DNA from: Tubiluchus corallicola
Lineage: Eukaryota > Priapulida > Priapulimorpha > Priapulimorphida > Tubiluchidae
Length of the DNA stretch: 64,000 bases
Direction: 5' to 3'
Assembly: GCA_030141605.1 (NCBI GenBank)
Contig: JAQGDQ010000084.1
Coordinates: forward strand, 419,001 to 483,000
Shown in pieces: positions 1-12,000 of the stretch; position 1 is the stretch's first letter; each line of letters starts with the position of its first letter. The position numbers and the translations under genes were made by a program. The notes beneath the pieces are model-generated. The model was not told the origin of the DNA. It worked only from the letters and a program-made list of their open reading frames with translations, and did not search any database.

Positions 1-897
1 TTGTTGTCAATATGCAACCCAAGGTATTTTATACTACTACTTTGTGTTAAAATTATGTCGCCAATTTTGAGTTCGAAAGTGGAAGAGTCTTGTTGTGAAA
101 GGTTCCTACTGATTAACATATACTTAGTTTTTGTGTAATTGACAGTTAATTTATTTGCTTTCATCCAGTCATCAATCTTTTTTAGTTCGTTGTTAGTGCG
201 ATGTTGTAAAGTTGAAAGGTTATTAGATGTAAGGAAGAGACTTGTATCATCAGCGAAAAGACGAGTGTTAAAATTAGTAGCAAGAGGAAGATCATTGATA
301 TAGATCAGGAAAAGCAGCGGCCCAAGAGTTGATCCTTGAGGTACACCACAGTTTATATCTAGCAAATCAGAGCATGTATTGTTAATAGTGGTGAACTGTT
401 GTCGGTTAGTTAAATAAGATTTAAGGAGTTCCAAGACAGGGCCTCTGATGCCATAAAAATGTAATTTATGTAGTAGAATATCATGCTGGACTGTGTCAAA
501 AGCTTTAGATAAATCTAAGAATATTGCACAAGTGAAAAGTTTTTTGTCTAAATTTAGAAGCATATTTTCAACAAATTCTGAAGTAGCTAACGAAGTGGAG
601 TAAGTTTTGCGAAAACCAAACTGAAATTTTGTTAGTATGTTACATGAAGTGAGAAAATTGTTAATGCGATTACAAATAATATTTTCAAAAATTTTTGAAA
701 CTGGTGACAGTAGAGAAATTGGACGATAATTTGATAGGTTGTTTGGCGAATCATTTTTATAAAGTGGTTTGACTTTAGCTACTTTTAGACAATTAGGAAA
801 GGTTCCTTCAGAAACTGCCATATTAAACAATCGACAAAGAACTGGGACTATTAAATCAGTTGCTAATTTGTAAAATTTGACCGTAGAATTTATACTT
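1..897 (-). mobile_element. LINE reverse transcriptase fragment (open, cut by window edge)
   Basis: Read on the minus strand from about 897 down to base 1, one reading frame stays open for about 298 codons. It carries the reverse-transcriptase blocks in order: a YRPISLLSPVSKIFE block, a FGFR block, the FLDLSKAFDTV block with the first catalytic aspartate, GVPQGSTLGPLLFLIYIND, the catalytic FADDTS, and a later block of the KYLGLHID type. This is the usual order for CR1/L2/jockey-type non-LTR retrotransposons. An in-frame TAA just upstream (near 896-898) ends the frame, and no endonuclease domain is seen beyond it, so the copy looks 5'-truncated. The 3' part lies outside the window. The lack of stops or frameshifts argues for a fairly young copy; the clade is not certain. 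Confidence 0.92.
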
Positions 898-2313
898 TAC
901 AAGGTATAAACACACATACTTCAAAGAAGTGCCCCAATTTTATATATTCATCCGGTAAGTGGCTTCATTCTTTCATGCAGCACTGATAGCACCATTTCCC
1001 ATGCAAGCAGGTGGTTTCAAATGATATCTGACACTATAGAGGAGCTTCCTTTGAGTATCAATGAAGTGCTGTTACTCAATGACATCATCAATACCCCATT
1101 AAATGCTATAACCAATAACCAGCTAGAATACCGTTAGGGTTGGTATGTAAACACTCTGGACTAGTGGTGAACGGAACGCGAAAACATCCTGAACCGCTTT
1201 TAAAAACGCAAATTGTTCTCACAGCCTCCCGGCTACAGCAGCCGGTAAAAGACATTGATTCAATTGACAAAGACGTGCCATCGGACAGAAAAAACAGTCA
1301 ATTTATTTGCAACATTGTATGAGCCAAGCGAAATAAAAAGCGGCGCCGTCACATAACAACTCTGTAGATCAGCCCGCTGTTCAGTAAGAGTTTTAGAGAT
1401 CTCGGTAATAAGACATTACATAAAAGCAATTGAAAGAAACCCATAAACCAGCTTGCGATAATATACTACCTCTTCTTAGATTTTTCATTAAGATATTTCT
1501 GTTTACGACACCAGAAGGGAATTTCAACAAAACACCACGGAATTTTAATGGTGGATCATCGTATGTGCTCTATTTTTGGAATGTAAAATCTAGATGGAAA
1601 TGATGTAGATACTTGGAAATATCTCTTCATTTCACGTATGATAGTCACTGTGTATGTATTGATTGGAATGACTCTTTCAGTGGCATTTGAAGCCAGCATA
1701 GCTGAAGTGTTATTTCAATTCACAAAAAAGATTGTCTGCTTTTAAAAAACAAATCTCTTTGCCTGCGCACAAATCTCCACGGTACTGATATCAAATCGAT
1801 GCTGTAATAGAGTGAGCAAAAGCGGTCCAGCAAAAAAAAACAAAAGGTTACGAAAAGGTTTGGAACCCTGTGCAAACATTGTGTCCATAACATTTTCAGG
1901 CAAGCTGTTTTCTCCAGGTTCAATGTAATCAACTAAGAACGAAAAACTGGTCAACTCTCTGAGTCACTGCGAACAGCAACATTGAGTTCACCTTGCCAGA
2001 AAATTCTGAATAATAATTTCTAGGTGACTATTGAACTTAACCACAATCTAGGGGTCTGTTGTTTCTTCCTGACATTTCTTTGGCATACTGCAATAATATG
2101 TGTCAAATATAATAGTAAATAACCCTATTGCTAACCTACGCTACAAGATTGACCCTTCATTAGCCTAAATGGTCCTTTGACTTTAAGCCTGACCTGAGGC
2201 CATCGACAACGAAAAAAGTTTGGTTGGCTTATTAGTGTATGCAAAACACACAGGAACAAAGATTACAGATTTTTAAGTGGACGACTATGCCTACTGATAA
2301 CGTGTCAAATCGC
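898..2313. other. No confident gene; degraded coding-like segments
   Basis: On the plus strand about 982-1137 reads as an open frame of some 50 codons ending in TAG (a TDSTISHASRWFQM... stretch), and 1140-1322 gives another short frame in the next phase. On the minus strand 1742-1954 has a short open frame around VDYIEPGENSLPENV. None matches a family I recognise and none has convincing flanking exons. They may be remains of a transposon protein. The rest of the stretch shows nothing beyond AT-rich sequence. Confidence 0.3.
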
Positions 2314-2893
2314 CTTGGCCTTGGATCTCTGTGATATACCACAATGACCTTGGATCTTTGCGACATGCCATAATAACTTTGGATCTCTGTGACATGCTAT
2401 AATGACCTTGGATCTCTGTGACATGCTATAATGACCTTGGATCTCTGTGACATGCTACAGGGATCTTGAATCTCTGTGACATGCCACAATGACCTTGGAT
2501 CTCTGTGACACGCTATAATGACCTTGGATCTCTGTGACATGCTATAATGACCTTGGATCTCTGCGACACGCTATAATGACCTTGGATCTGTGACATGCTA
2601 CAGTGATCTTGGATCTTTGTGACATGCTACAGTGATCTTGAATCTCTGTGACATGCCACAATGACCTTGGATCTCTGTGACATGCTATAATGACCTTGGA
2701 TCTCTGTGATACGCCATAATGACCTTGAATCTCTGTGACATGCTATAACGACCTTGAATCTCTGTGACATGCTATAATGACCTTGGATCTCTGTGACATG
2801 CTACAATGACCTTGGATCTCTGTGAAATGCTATAATGACCTTGGATCTCTGTGACATGCTATAATGACCTTGGATCTCTGTGAAATGCTATAA
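2314..2893. repeat. Minisatellite, 29-bp unit, about 20 copies
   Basis: A head-to-tail array whose unit reads TGACCTTGGATCTCTGTGAC followed by ATGCTATAA (29 bp). Copies vary by single changes such as ATGCTATAA to ATGCTACAG or ATGCCACAA, and a few carry GAATCT for GGATCT. Higher-order mixing of these variants is visible: ACAG variants recur in the middle of the array. About 580 bp divided by 29 gives about 20 units. It lies left of the probable K-Cl cotransporter exons. Confidence 0.95.
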
Positions 2894-3390
2894 CATACTG
2901 GAATCATCTTTCTTCTGATGTCACAAATTAATAATTAACAATTCGTTAAGTTTCCACAGCTACACTCTGCCTCTTAAATTTTGCCACTTTGCAGATAATT
3001 AGGCATCTGATTACTTTGACATTTGACCTTCGCACTGATCAGAGGTCAACACATTATCCTGCTGCTTATTTAGTGCACGCGTAATGGGGGTGCATGCATA
3101 TGTCTCACACAAGAATTAAGATCAGTATAACTGATAAATAAATATCAAATTAATTAAATTATTATTACACCTGAGTTATTTAATCAATTACACATTATAA
3201 CAATCATTCCTACTATAATTCTACAAGATACACAACAATGACGACAACGTCGGCGATGACGACGATAACATCAGTGATGAAAAATCAGTAAGTGGCAGTA
3301 TGGAAACAGTACAGCAAGCGGAAAATAGGCACTTTGTGATACTTAAAAATTCTTTGATACTTAAAATAGTTGATACTTAAAACAAGTGAT

Positions 3391-4195
3391 ACATAAAATT
3401 CCTTGTATCACCTACAAAATACTACATGGTTTGGCGCCTACATACTTTACTGATCTTTTAATACACCGTAAAGTTACCCGAACACATACGCCAAGAGAGC
3501 ATTAAAGCAGACGACATGGCATTCATTTACAAAGCTGTAACACAAAAGGAGGACAGATGGCGTTGTCACTTGGCCGAGTCTTCTGTTAATAGTCAAAACG
3601 TATTCAGTGAGGGATACGGGCTCATGTCGATAAAGATGCTATCGAAACCAGACAGGAAGTCTAAACTAAATAATCAGCGTATCAGAACTCTGGTGCCTAC
3701 CTCATTAGCAAAACTAGAAAATATGATCATATTACACTCATTCTACGAGAGTTACATTGGCTGCCGATAAAGTAATTTAATTTAAAATTCTTTGTATCAC
3801 CTACAAAATACTACAAGTTTAGCACCGGCATACGTTACTGATCTTTTAATACGCCTTAACATAGGCCAAACACTTCGTTCTAATGCCAACGAACAAATTA
3901 ATTTACATCAGCCAAAACCTAATACAGTTGTCTATGGTGAAAAAGCTTTTTCTGTCTGAGCTCCACGTCTCTGGAATAACTTACCTGGTGCTATACTTTC
4001 TACAAATTCATTAGATTGTTTTAAACAACATCTTAAAACACATTTGTTTAAATTTATGATGCATTGTTTTTAATTTTTTAATGTCTTTTAAATTTCACAT
4101 ATCTTACGAATTTTAAAGATATTTTATTGTTCAGCGTGCTGAGAATTTAAATGATGTAAAGCATTATATAAATTTTACATTATTCTGATTTGATT
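3391..4195 (+). mobile_element. LINE 3' end (C-terminus of ORF2), degenerate
   Basis: Plus-strand frames show the typical C-terminal blocks of a CR1/L2-like ORF2: LRELHWLPIK near 3750-3770, then after a frameshift LAPAYVTDLLI near 3815-3850, and APRLWNNLPGAI followed by FKQHLKTHLFKF near 3960-4060. There is an in-frame TGA before APRLW. The block with KYY and TYFTDLLIH occurs twice (about 3391-3490 and 3785-3880), showing a local duplication of about 390 bp or two nested copies. Ends near 4195 at an ATTCTGATTTGATTT tail. Non-functional. Confidence 0.82.
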
Positions 4196-4199
4196 TAGC

Positions 4200-5520
4200 T
4201 TTTTACTTCAAAGCAAAGGTTAATAGCATAAAACATTTACATAATTACAACAAGGAACAAAAACACACACACATTAATACAATAAATTAATAAACGGAGA
4301 TATATACAACAATTACACAGTTCATAGTAAATTCCACCAATGGCATCTGATATGCGAAGTAAATTTTACATCACTATGAAGTAAGCTTTGACATGTAACA
4401 TTAGTATTACCATTAATTCTAGTCATTAAACTAAACACGCATTTCCTATAGATAACATCAAAATACGTTACACCAAGCTGTATACTTAGAGGCCGAGCAC
4501 TGCAATCACATTCATAATTAAAAAATTTTCATTTTCAAACGTGAGCAAATTTTAGTTTTCAGATGTTGTACAAATTAAAATTCCTCCAAGTGGCCATACA
4601 ATAAAAGCCATTGCAGCATGCGTTAAATAAACAAATTTTTGCATTAACTGAACAATTTTCAAATCTTCTGATAAGTTGATTACTACGGCTAAGATCATTG
4701 GTTAATTATGTCAAGTCATCCTTATTATCGCTTGAAATTAATGTCATATCATTTGGTGGGCTGCACCGCCTTGAAAAACAGCATGGATATACTGCACTTG
4801 CATTATGAGACAATGTGAGTGCAAGGACGATAAACCCAAACACTGGCAGTGCACAATCCTGCTAAAATGTCAATAATAAAATCTGTAAAATGAAGCAGCT
4901 CTGCATGGACATCTATTAGCAGCACAAAGATGACAACACGCATCAGGTTTATTAGCATGCGATGGCACTCACCGAGATTGCTTTTATCGACTCAAACTAT
5001 CTGACACTTGCTTCCACGATATTTGCATCATAACCAATCAACACTTCTTAGGCACGGTACGAAACTTTAATCTGACTCAGAAGCATTTTTTTAGGAAAAA
5101 GTTAAGTAATGTTAGTTCTGGTATGTGTCTAAATGGGTGACCACTGTAGTTGTTGTGGCTCTAAAACAGAGGATCAGTCAAGAACCTACCATCAACTTTT
5201 AAAACTTTTTAGGGCAAGTATTGATCACGTTGTTTGGAAAAACTGAATTTTTAAATGTGAACAAATGTTTTTTAAATACCCATAAACCTTAATTACACAG
5301 CCCACGTAACAGTTTTCTAAAAACGTTAAAAACGGGTCGTAAAACCACTATTAAATGATAATTTAATTACACATGGCTGTGGTTTAATTTACTGGCAAAA
5401 AATGGAAAACAAATTTTGCGCATAATTAACAAAACTGATGCAAGCCTTTGCGATGAGCTTCCATACCAAATCTATCTAACATTTTTTATAACGGATTCTA
5501 ATTTGTCATAGATTCTGTAT
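4200..5520. other. AT-rich non-coding stretch
   Basis: I see no supported exon or RNA gene here. The sequence is AT-rich with scattered short open frames only. Similar wording to other parts of the window is limited to a segment near 5210-5300. Confidence 0.5.
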
Positions 5521-5522
5521 GG

Positions 5523-5887
5523 AATAAGCCTTTGCACAGTTCCAACGATCGTGAAAGGGTCAGAGGTTAAGTGTACCAGACAACGCATTTGTGTACACTT
5601 GACAATGTCTCTCAGTCCATACTGTTGTAATAGCAGCTAGCTAGAACCTTACCTAGTTCATTTTTTTCTTGCCCCCAAGCAAGATCCTGCTAGTAAATTA
5701 CTCTACGCACTGACTAATGCATAATTAAGTAAAGTCAATGCAAAACAACTGAAGCTACTGAACTGATATGGCAGACGGCTTTGCTTTACCGGCATGTCAC
5801 ATGACGGTTGTAGCTAAGACACACTGCTGTGGCACGCATAGCCTTTGACCTACAGCAATTACGCCAATAAAACTGTGAAAAGGCATA
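5523..5887 (+). mobile_element. MITE family B, copy 1 (TIR with CTTTTCACAGTT)
   Basis: Begins AATAAGCCTTTGCACAGTTC and ends AAACTGTGAAAAGGCATA, which are inverted copies of each other. The body matches three other places in the window: about 26740-27095 (inverted), 48372-48740 (same orientation) and 54685-55080 (inverted). No coding capacity. It lies about 120 bp from the 6009-6094 exon. Confidence 0.85.
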
Positions 5888-6008
5888 TTCAGTAAGAAAA
5901 AAGCTTGTGTGAACAGACAGAGCTTGTTACTCTTAGATTACCAAGTAAACAGTTACATCATGCTAAGCACAATTTACCCATTTATGTAATAAGCACAAAC
6001 ACAGGTAC

Positions 6009-9000
6009 CTGATACAGATATAAATGCTTCTCGCCACCTGCGTCTTCTTCAAACGTGGCAGCAAAAGGCCTTTTATCAGCTCCACTAGGCTCACCTGCAC
6101 AAATCAAACATATTTTACTAAATCAGCATAGTTAAATCAGTTAACAGTTATGCTATATGACAAAGTATTGATTAATTTTAATTTGTAACTTAAAATTATT
6201 TTCACATATTACTGACTAATCCAGCTATGCAAGTATAACATATGCATGCGCTACTAACTAACAACTGCTGCTATACAAGAATAATGCTTTAGATAAGATA
6301 TAATAATTTAATTTACATTTACATTATAGCTTAAATTACATAGCTCACAGTACTAATCTAAGTACAGTTTTGTTATTAAAATTAGAAGGGTGGTAGACTC
6401 GATGACCTTTCGGTCTTTTCACCACCCTGTCTCTCTTAGTAGTCACATCATTTGTTAATGCTATGTTGATTATGTTATTGAGGTAAATAAATTATTCTGT
6501 ATTCTGTACTCATCTTAGATAAAATACTTATGTGCATCTTTTCTAAAAAAATAACTACCTGAAGAGAATTTGCAATACATTAATAGATTATCATGTGTAA
6601 CGATATCAATTTTCCATTACAGTATTGTGCAAACATCTGACAATAATTTAGGCTCTTTCTTCCCATTTAAAGACAAAATACCCGCATTCTTACAGTCTGG
6701 TGTTATTTACAGATTTCAGTGCAACAGCTGCGATGCTGCTTACCATGGCAAAACGTTCAGACACTTTAAAGTAAGAATATGTGAACATTTGGGTATTTCA
6801 TCTAGAACTGGGAAAAAATTAAAAAATTCTCCTCAATCCAGCATTAATGGCCTCTGGCCACAAAGCTGATTTCAATAACTTCAGCACTGTGACAAGAACT
6901 ACAAATAACTGGGACTTAATAAAAGAAAGTTCATCTATGTACCCTAATAAGCCTTCTCTTTATGTACAAAGCAGTTCAATTACTTTAACTTTATTTTCAA
7001 ACACTTAGCTATTTGATACTGTATCAATTTCTTTTCTACTGGTCTGCCTAATCATTCATTACCTATCTGGCTCTTGTAGTTAGTGCTTAAGTTACTGTAT
7101 CAATTTCTTTACTGGTCTGCTTATTCATTACCTGTTTGGCTTCTGTTAACTACTTAATTAGTGCATAACAGGCTCTACCTATACAAACTGGTTGTATGTT
7201 TGCAAAATTTACCACTGATGATGACAACAGTAGTCGGTCGAATTGTTTGACATGATTTTTAACAATGTAAATTAAAAGTTTTAATAAAGCTGTTTAACTA
7301 TAAAATTTCATATTTCATAATCATTTATATTTTGGCGATTAATCGCAGATCAATTATTACCAGCTATGACAGTTTATAGAAACATAAAACATAAAGTGTC
7401 GTAAAAATGGGTTAAACCAGAACATGTTAGTAGCAGGCGTGGTGAGTTTTCAAGCACCTTTCTTATTTGCAGTTTAAATAACCTATCCCAGCTGAATAAA
7501 ATTCAACATGATTCAACTAAACAAAACTATATCAGGTGATGCGAAAAAAATGTGCCGAAGTTATGATCACGATGTTTTAAGAATAAAATAATGGAATCAC
7601 TTGAAAATTACTACACTGATGTTAAATATGTTATGTATAAGCATCAAAAATTTTAGATCATTGCTTTAGATATTTACATTCCTGAATTCCAATGTACATT
7701 TATATTCTTCTGCTTATTGGTCGTAATATTTTATAAAGTTTTAGTTGATGAATACTTTTATTGCACTAACACGTGTGGCACCTTAAATTGCTGTCGTAAA
7801 GTTTAATGTAATTGTGATTTTGTGCATCAGATTTTTTGTGCTTTGTTAGCACTGGGTGCTCCAGGACTTTTTGTTACTTATTTGCGCTTTATTACTTTCT
7901 TAAAACTTAAAACTGCAAATAAAATTCAATTCAACTTTCCACGGTACACAAGTTTTAAATCGATAACTCAAAAAAATATATAAATGCCAGAAAAAATTTT
8001 GTGTCACAGAGAGAGACAGAAAGAGGGGGGGAGAGAGAGAAAGAGAGGGAGAGGGAGAGAGAGAGGGAGACGGAGAGAGAAAGGGGGAGAGAGAGGGTGG
8101 AGAGGGAAAGGGGGAGGGACAGAGAGATGGAGACGGAGAGAGAAAGGGGGAGAGAGGGGGGAGAGGCAGAGGGAGAGACAGAGAGAGGGAGAGAAAGACA
8201 GAGAGAGAGAGAGCGGGGGAGTGGGAGGGAGGGAGAGACACACAGAGAGAGACTGAGTGAGTGAAAAGAGACAGAGACTGCAGATGAGAGAGTAAGAGAG
8301 AGAGAGAAAGAGATGGAGTGAGAGAGAGATACACAAATGTACCGAAAAATTAAGCCAAACAGATATATTGTGTAAAACTGAGCAGAAAGCTTCTGATGAC
8401 AATTTGCAGCCAGTTTGTCCTGTTAGACATGATTAACTCCTTCAGGACCCTAAGTGTTTGCTGCATTTTGCATGGGTTCAAGAAAAATTATTCTCGCTAA
8501 GCAGCGATTACGTTATATTTGATCATTTTTGCAGGTTTCTACTCCTAACACAATGGATTTTCATGCAAAAATATATATGAAATGCATCTGCTTACATTAA
8601 ACAAATTAAAAATCTCCTTTTGACGAAAAAATGGAAAAAAGCTTTCAGTAACTTCAGTGTTTGCACTGTAACAATGTACAGTATCACTTGTGTGAAATCA
8701 GCTAATGCAGAAAATTTCAACTATCTAGACACAACACTCTGATACACTTTGGCCTCACGTCTACTCTATCTTTGAGGAGAAATACTTGACAAATGATGAA
8801 ACGACCTTAATTTGTCCTTGGTTGATCGGTTGGCTTTTCCTGGAACTCTACACAGGAGAAGGTTCTTTGGGCTGTAGCAAGTAGGCGATCAATAAAATAG
8901 TGTGTACGATCATGCAAGTGTACTCCAGACTAAGCTACTCAATAGACTAAGCTGAAGAGGGCATGCTTCCTCACCCTCCCCCGTGTCTCGGATGCAAACA

Positions 9001-12000
9001 ATTCATGAAAAAACTTATTATCCAACACCCGGTAATAATTGTAGAGCCAGTCATCAATGATATTGTTTTCAAAACTGTAGCTTTGCTTTTTTCTTGCATA
9101 AATGGCACAACGAGTTAGTCACTAACTAGATCCGTTCTGCTCCAGAGAACGCTCACATTTGATGTGTTGTTTGTCTAGTCCCAAAAAAGAAGTCGAAGTG
9201 AAACTTGCATAGAAGATGAATATGCAGGGATTAATAGGGATTTCTTGCCTGGGTACGATCCAGTTTGGCCAGTGTGTTTGTAATTGTTAAAAAGTGTTCT
9301 ACAAAATCAATTTTTTTAACATTTTATCATGCATATAGTTGTTAAATTTGTGCAGCAAGTCTTCACAACTAAGTCAAATTATTTTTGAATAAATTAATGA
9401 AACGTTACCCACATAACTGTTTATATGGCCGGTGCCACTGAGCAAAATGCTCATTATGACAACGTTCGGGATTTCTGGAACTTGAAACTATTCAAAATTT
9501 TAATTTAGCTTAGTAGTTCAATTATGGTTCCAGAATACTGCAAACAATTTTCACAATAGTATGAATCAGTTGACTTCCCGGCCCATTAAATTCAAAAACG
9601 TGCAAACTAAAAGCACCCCCTACAACACAACAGCTTTGGGCCCCCTAGTAGAGGACATGAAGGATACAGTGGTATGAGGAATACATCAGAAGTCATGGCC
9701 AAGGCAGCAAATGTGACTCTATAATGCTGTTAAGAATATAATCATTGCAGCATTGTAGCTGAGAGAAATGGGCTTCTCTAACAGTTTAATTTAATCTGAT
9801 TCAGCATTAGTGGCTTCTTTGCACTAATACCCACTCGAGCAATTGCCTGTCTATTCACGCGCTTGTCGGCTTGTTGCTAATTGTATTAAATCATTAGGGC
9901 TGAACAACAGTAGCCAGTCCAGAGATGAAATCATAAATGTCTATAAAAGTATTTATAAATATCAGAAGCTGTGTGCTCGCATCCGATGAGACTGTTTTTC
10001 TTCTTCTTTTGAAACATACAATGCATAAAAAGTGACTATAGGTAGGTTTTTGGTCTGAACCTCGTACCTGACAGCAGGCTTTACAATTTGTTTATTTATA
10101 AATGCATCACATAAAAAGAAATTTCACCTCTATTCTGTATATAAAAAATAAACTACTTCTACACTATATATATATAAAGTTTTCATTATATATATATATA
10201 AAACATATATATATATATATATATAAATATTTTACCTTGATACTAAATATACACTATACCTCTACACTAGACCACCCCTCGCCTCTCTACACCATATATA
10301 TATATGTGTGTGTGTGCGTGTGTGTGTGTGTGTATAGCGTTGAAGTAAATTATTTTTGTACGGCTCCCATATATATATATGGATACTCCATATAATGTAT
10401 TATACACACTCTGACACTATATATATATATATATATATATCACCTCTGCACCTATATAAAAGTCGTCAACTATTATAACTAACTGGGCTATTTAAAGTTT
10501 AAAGTACATTGCTAGCTTTGTAATTCACAGTAAATTGTGCTGTGACAGTTAGAAATTACTGCTGTTAAAATGTGAGTAATTCCACGTTAAGTCAACTACT
10601 AGTCTTGCACTAGAAAAGCCTTAGTGATTTTGTAGTTTATTCCGTTCGTACCTTCCGCCACTCCAAGAAGCCTTGTTAGCCAATCAAATGATGCAGTAAC
10701 AGCAAAACTGTGTGCAGCGAGTCGACTTGCAAAGACTTTAATGTAATTTTTCAACGACAAAGATTCTACAAGAATTACAGTTGAAACTTACAAATTAAAC
10801 TGAGTAATTTAATCAATCAAAGCAAATCTCACCCTCACAGCTGTGGACTTTCTTCTATTTCGAAATGGGAAATCATTTTTCAGGGCGATGTCTGATGAAG
10901 ACGCATTAGTTATAAACAAGCTAGTTGCACGATATTGGTTCATAAGTGCCTAGTAATTTACTTTTAAATATGTTTTTTGAAATTCAAACCAGGACATTGC
11001 CTTAAATAATTACAAGGTTTTGTTTAACTTTAAAGGAAGACAGGATGATTTTCAATATATTACCCCATTTTCAAATTAGATAAAAAGTATACATTTTAAC
11101 ACAATTAATACTGCAAAAGCATATCTTATAATTAAATACTTGATGAAAAATTTAATTAAGTAGCGGGCAAGCTAAACTATTGATGACATCACAAACGAAC
11201 ATAACTTTCAACAGCAAAAACTATTTCACGAACGTGTTGCACGTGTTTGAGAAAGCAAAAATTGAAATACAGTACTACTGTAAGATATTCAGTGTATTGT
11301 GCTAAAACTAGGCAAATTTTAAGATAAAAATTCAAATTTCAAATTTACCGCTGTGCTCTTGCATGAACTATTGAACGTGCATAGTTTGTCAGAAACTAAC
11401 ACACCTGAAATGAGAGGTACACCACCTGTTTCTTGTGCAATACATTTCCGAAATTCAAGCGCTAGTGCCCGTCTAACTACCAAATGGCGAAATGCATGTA
11501 ACAGCGAAGAACTAGTTGCGAGAACGTGAAATTGTGTTTGTGTGGTAATAATTCTTTCACGTAATTCATTTTCGAAAAAAATAGTACGTTTCCTTTCAAT
11601 ATTTTAAAGAGTAGATTGTTTTGGCCTACAGTTTAAGATTGGGTCCGGCTATTGATCACGACTTTACAGTTTGTGGCTTTCATATTTTCCAAAAACAAGC
11701 CTATTCACGCAGAAAATAATGAATGCACACTATGTGCAATTTATTCACATTTCGCACAGAAAAGATGTGCCGAAGCTAAGGCTAGAATAATATTTAAAGG
11801 AATGGTTCTGCGAAGTTATCAGAAATTATGCGTCTTTCTTCTAATGATTTAAAGCACAAGAAAACCCTTTATAAACATCAAGCTTAAAAAATTCGTCTTG
11901 AAATTTTATATCACTTACATACTACCTTTTTGTATGCGTAGCTTGCGTCGGCTACAACGCTGTATAAAACATGCAAATTTAAACTCCCGCGATGACCGTT

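Noticed and set aside
1742-1954. Further cotransporter exon (VDYIEPGENSLPENV...)
   Set aside because: The phase-0 reading needed to follow LYLYQ gives a different, non-family peptide.
2314-2893. CRISPR array
   Set aside because: Units are contiguous with no unique spacers, and the window is eukaryotic.
7900-8402. Long Ser/Leu/Pro-rich minus frames and Arg/Glu/Gly-rich plus frames
   Set aside because: Produced by the polypurine tract; no start context, splice sites or family resemblance.
10102-10395. 97-codon plus-strand frame rich in Tyr/Ile
   Set aside because: Spans TA and GT microsatellites; composition artefact.
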